Assembly (NCBI GenBank): GCA_904398645.1
Contig: CAJFPH010000022.1
Span: 1-6,491, forward strand
Reading direction: 5' to 3'
DNA: 6,491 nt
DNA from: Allobutyricicoccus pentlandensis
Lineage (GTDB): Bacteria > Bacillota > Clostridia > Oscillospirales > QAMX01
Of the stretch, positions 5,652 to 6,491 are shown in pieces. A model generated the notes under the pieces. It was not told the origin of the DNA, did not search any database, and worked only from the letters and a program-made list of their open reading frames with translations. The translations under genes were made by a program, and so were the position numbers. The first letter of the stretch is position 1, and every line of letters starts with the position of its first letter.

Positions 5652-6491
5652 ATGTACCAATTTATTGAACGACCAAATTTGCCGGAAAATAGGGTACGAG
5701 TAGTTTTGGCAGGGGAGAAATATCTTGATGCGCTGCGTTTGGATCGTGTCGGGATTGAGGGAATCGGCGTCAAAGCATCACCGGATTTGGATGAACCGGT
5801 CGCGTCTCACGCAGATATGCAAGTTGTTCACCTTCACAGAAGTGTTTTTTTGACAGCCTCTGTCGAAAATTGTAAAGGTGAGAAACTTTACATGCAGGAT
5901 CTCGACAAATTGCTGTGCAAAGTAAATAAACTTGTCAAATATAATAATTTTGTGACAGTTTTTCGAGGTTCTACGCGGCTGGTATCAGTTTACCCAAGAT
6001 GTGCAGCTTATAACATTCTCTTGCTGGGAAACCTGGCGGTGTTTAATCCCAAATGCATCGACCGAAAGCTTAGGGAAAAGCTGATTTCGCTATGCTATTA
6101 TCCGGTTTTTGTCAAACAGGGTTTTACGCGGTGTTCGGTATGTATTGTGAACGAGAGAGCCGTTATTACAGCGGATGTTGGTATTGCAGGTGCCTTAAAA
6201 GAAAATGGAATAGATGTATTGGTAATCCGTCCGGGGTTTATTGAATTACCAGGATATGATACTGGTTTTATAGGAGGCGCTTCTTTTAAATTGTCACCAG
6301 AGATGCTGGCTTTTACGGGACGGCTCGATGTTCATCCGGACTGGAAAGATATCAAGCTTTTTCTTAAAAAATATCGGATGGATTATATGTTTTTAAGTGA
6401 TAGGGTAGCCTTTGACATGGGAACTGCAATTCCAATTCTTGAAGAGAAACCACAAAGGCCTGTTTTAAGCGAAAACTCCAACTATACAAAA
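5652..6491 (+). CDS. DUF6873-like protein of the guanidino-modifying-enzyme fold (runs off the right edge)
   Basis: The frame is open for 280 codons from ATG 5652 to the last base without a stop, so the 3' end is missing, although the length suggests that it is almost complete. AGGAGG at 5643-5648 lies three bases before the ATG, close but strong. The protein looks soluble, with no signal peptide or membrane span. Recognisable patterns are HADMQVVHL (53-61), YPRCAAYNILLLGN (114-127), VKQGFTRCSVCIV (154-166), ITADVGIAGALKENGIDVLVI (172-192 region), LPGYDTGFIGGAS (199-211) and FTGRLDVHPDWKDI (221-234). These resemble a Clostridia family annotated as a guanidino-modifying-enzyme fold (five-fold beta/alpha propeller, as in arginine deiminase or dimethylarginine hydrolase). 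Asp55 and His228 could correspond to fold residues, but no terminal nucleophilic Cys motif is visible, so no reaction is assigned. It has its own promoter and stands apart from the transporter genes. Confidence 0.7.
   Translation, partial: MYQFIERPNLPENRVRVVLAGEKYLDALRLDRVGIEGIGVKASPDLDEPVASHADMQVVHLHRSVFLTASVENCKGEKLYMQDLDKLLCKVNKLVKYNNFVTVFRGSTRLVSVYPRCAAYNILLLGNLAVFNPKCIDRKLREKLISLCYYPVFVKQGFTRCSVCIVNERAVITADVGIAGALKENGIDVLVIRPGFIELPGYDTGFIGGASFKLSPEMLAFTGRLDVHPDWKDIKLFLKKYRMDYMFLSDRVAFDMGTAIPILEEKPQRPVLSENSNYTK
5871..5892. repeat. Perfect inverted repeat TGTAAAG-N8-CTTTACA inside the DUF6873-like gene
   Basis: Seven-base perfect arms (5871-5877 and 5886-5892) are separated by eight bases. 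The core GTAAA-N10-TTTAC has the same 20-base span as the repeats at 299-318 and 3275-3294. It lies about 220 bases into the coding region, over codons 73-80, so it could be a downstream operator or simply a coding coincidence. Confidence 0.3.

Noticed and set aside
5300..5773. 157-codon reverse-strand frame across the permease end and terminator
   Set aside because: It reads through a terminator hairpin and opposes the permease C-terminus. Its composition is low-complexity (Thr/Ala/Pro) as expected of a shadow frame.

Overview
The window looks like a chromosomal segment from a spore-forming, Gram-positive Clostridia-type bacterium, plausibly an Oscillospiraceae/Ruminococcaceae relative. The grounds are a CwlD-type cortex amidase, AGGAGG-type ribosome binding sites, sigma-A promoters with short leaders, U-tract hairpin terminators, and a C-terminal gene that resembles a Clostridia-restricted family. 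No rRNA, tRNA, insertion sequence, phage or CRISPR signal was seen. Base composition looks even across the window, so nothing points to recent transfer.

Left end (1-456): the 5' part of a YhfC-like intramembrane metalloprotease gene runs leftward off the window. It has its own TTGACA-N18-TAAAAT promoter. A divergent rightward promoter (TTGCTT-N17-TATAAT) starts the next unit and shows that the following gene begins at 457, not further upstream.

Unit A (457-3310): an unrecognised multi-pass membrane protein of 199 aa, then cwlD (spore cortex muramoyl-L-alanine amidase), then radA/sms (branched-DNA helicase-like recombination protein). Gaps are short, and a perfect 23-bp terminator hairpin ends the unit. 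A sigma-E-like promoter candidate sits between the membrane gene and cwlD, so cwlD and radA may have an extra mother-cell transcript during sporulation.

Unit B (3385-5629): a HlyD/MacA-like membrane-fusion adaptor and a MacB/FtsX-like permease whose TTG start overlaps the adaptor stop codon. No ATPase gene lies between or beside them. A terminator follows.

Right end (5652-6491): a 280-codon open frame running off the window resembles the Clostridia family of guanidino-modifying-enzyme-fold proteins (DUF6873). Its best promoter is embedded in the terminator of unit B, with the -10 in the hairpin loop.

The most interesting leads are the unknown membrane gene coupled to cwlD, the ATPase-less adaptor/permease pair, the overlapping terminator-promoter elements, and an inverted repeat GTAAAG-N8-YTTTAC that recurs with identical spacing at three sites.
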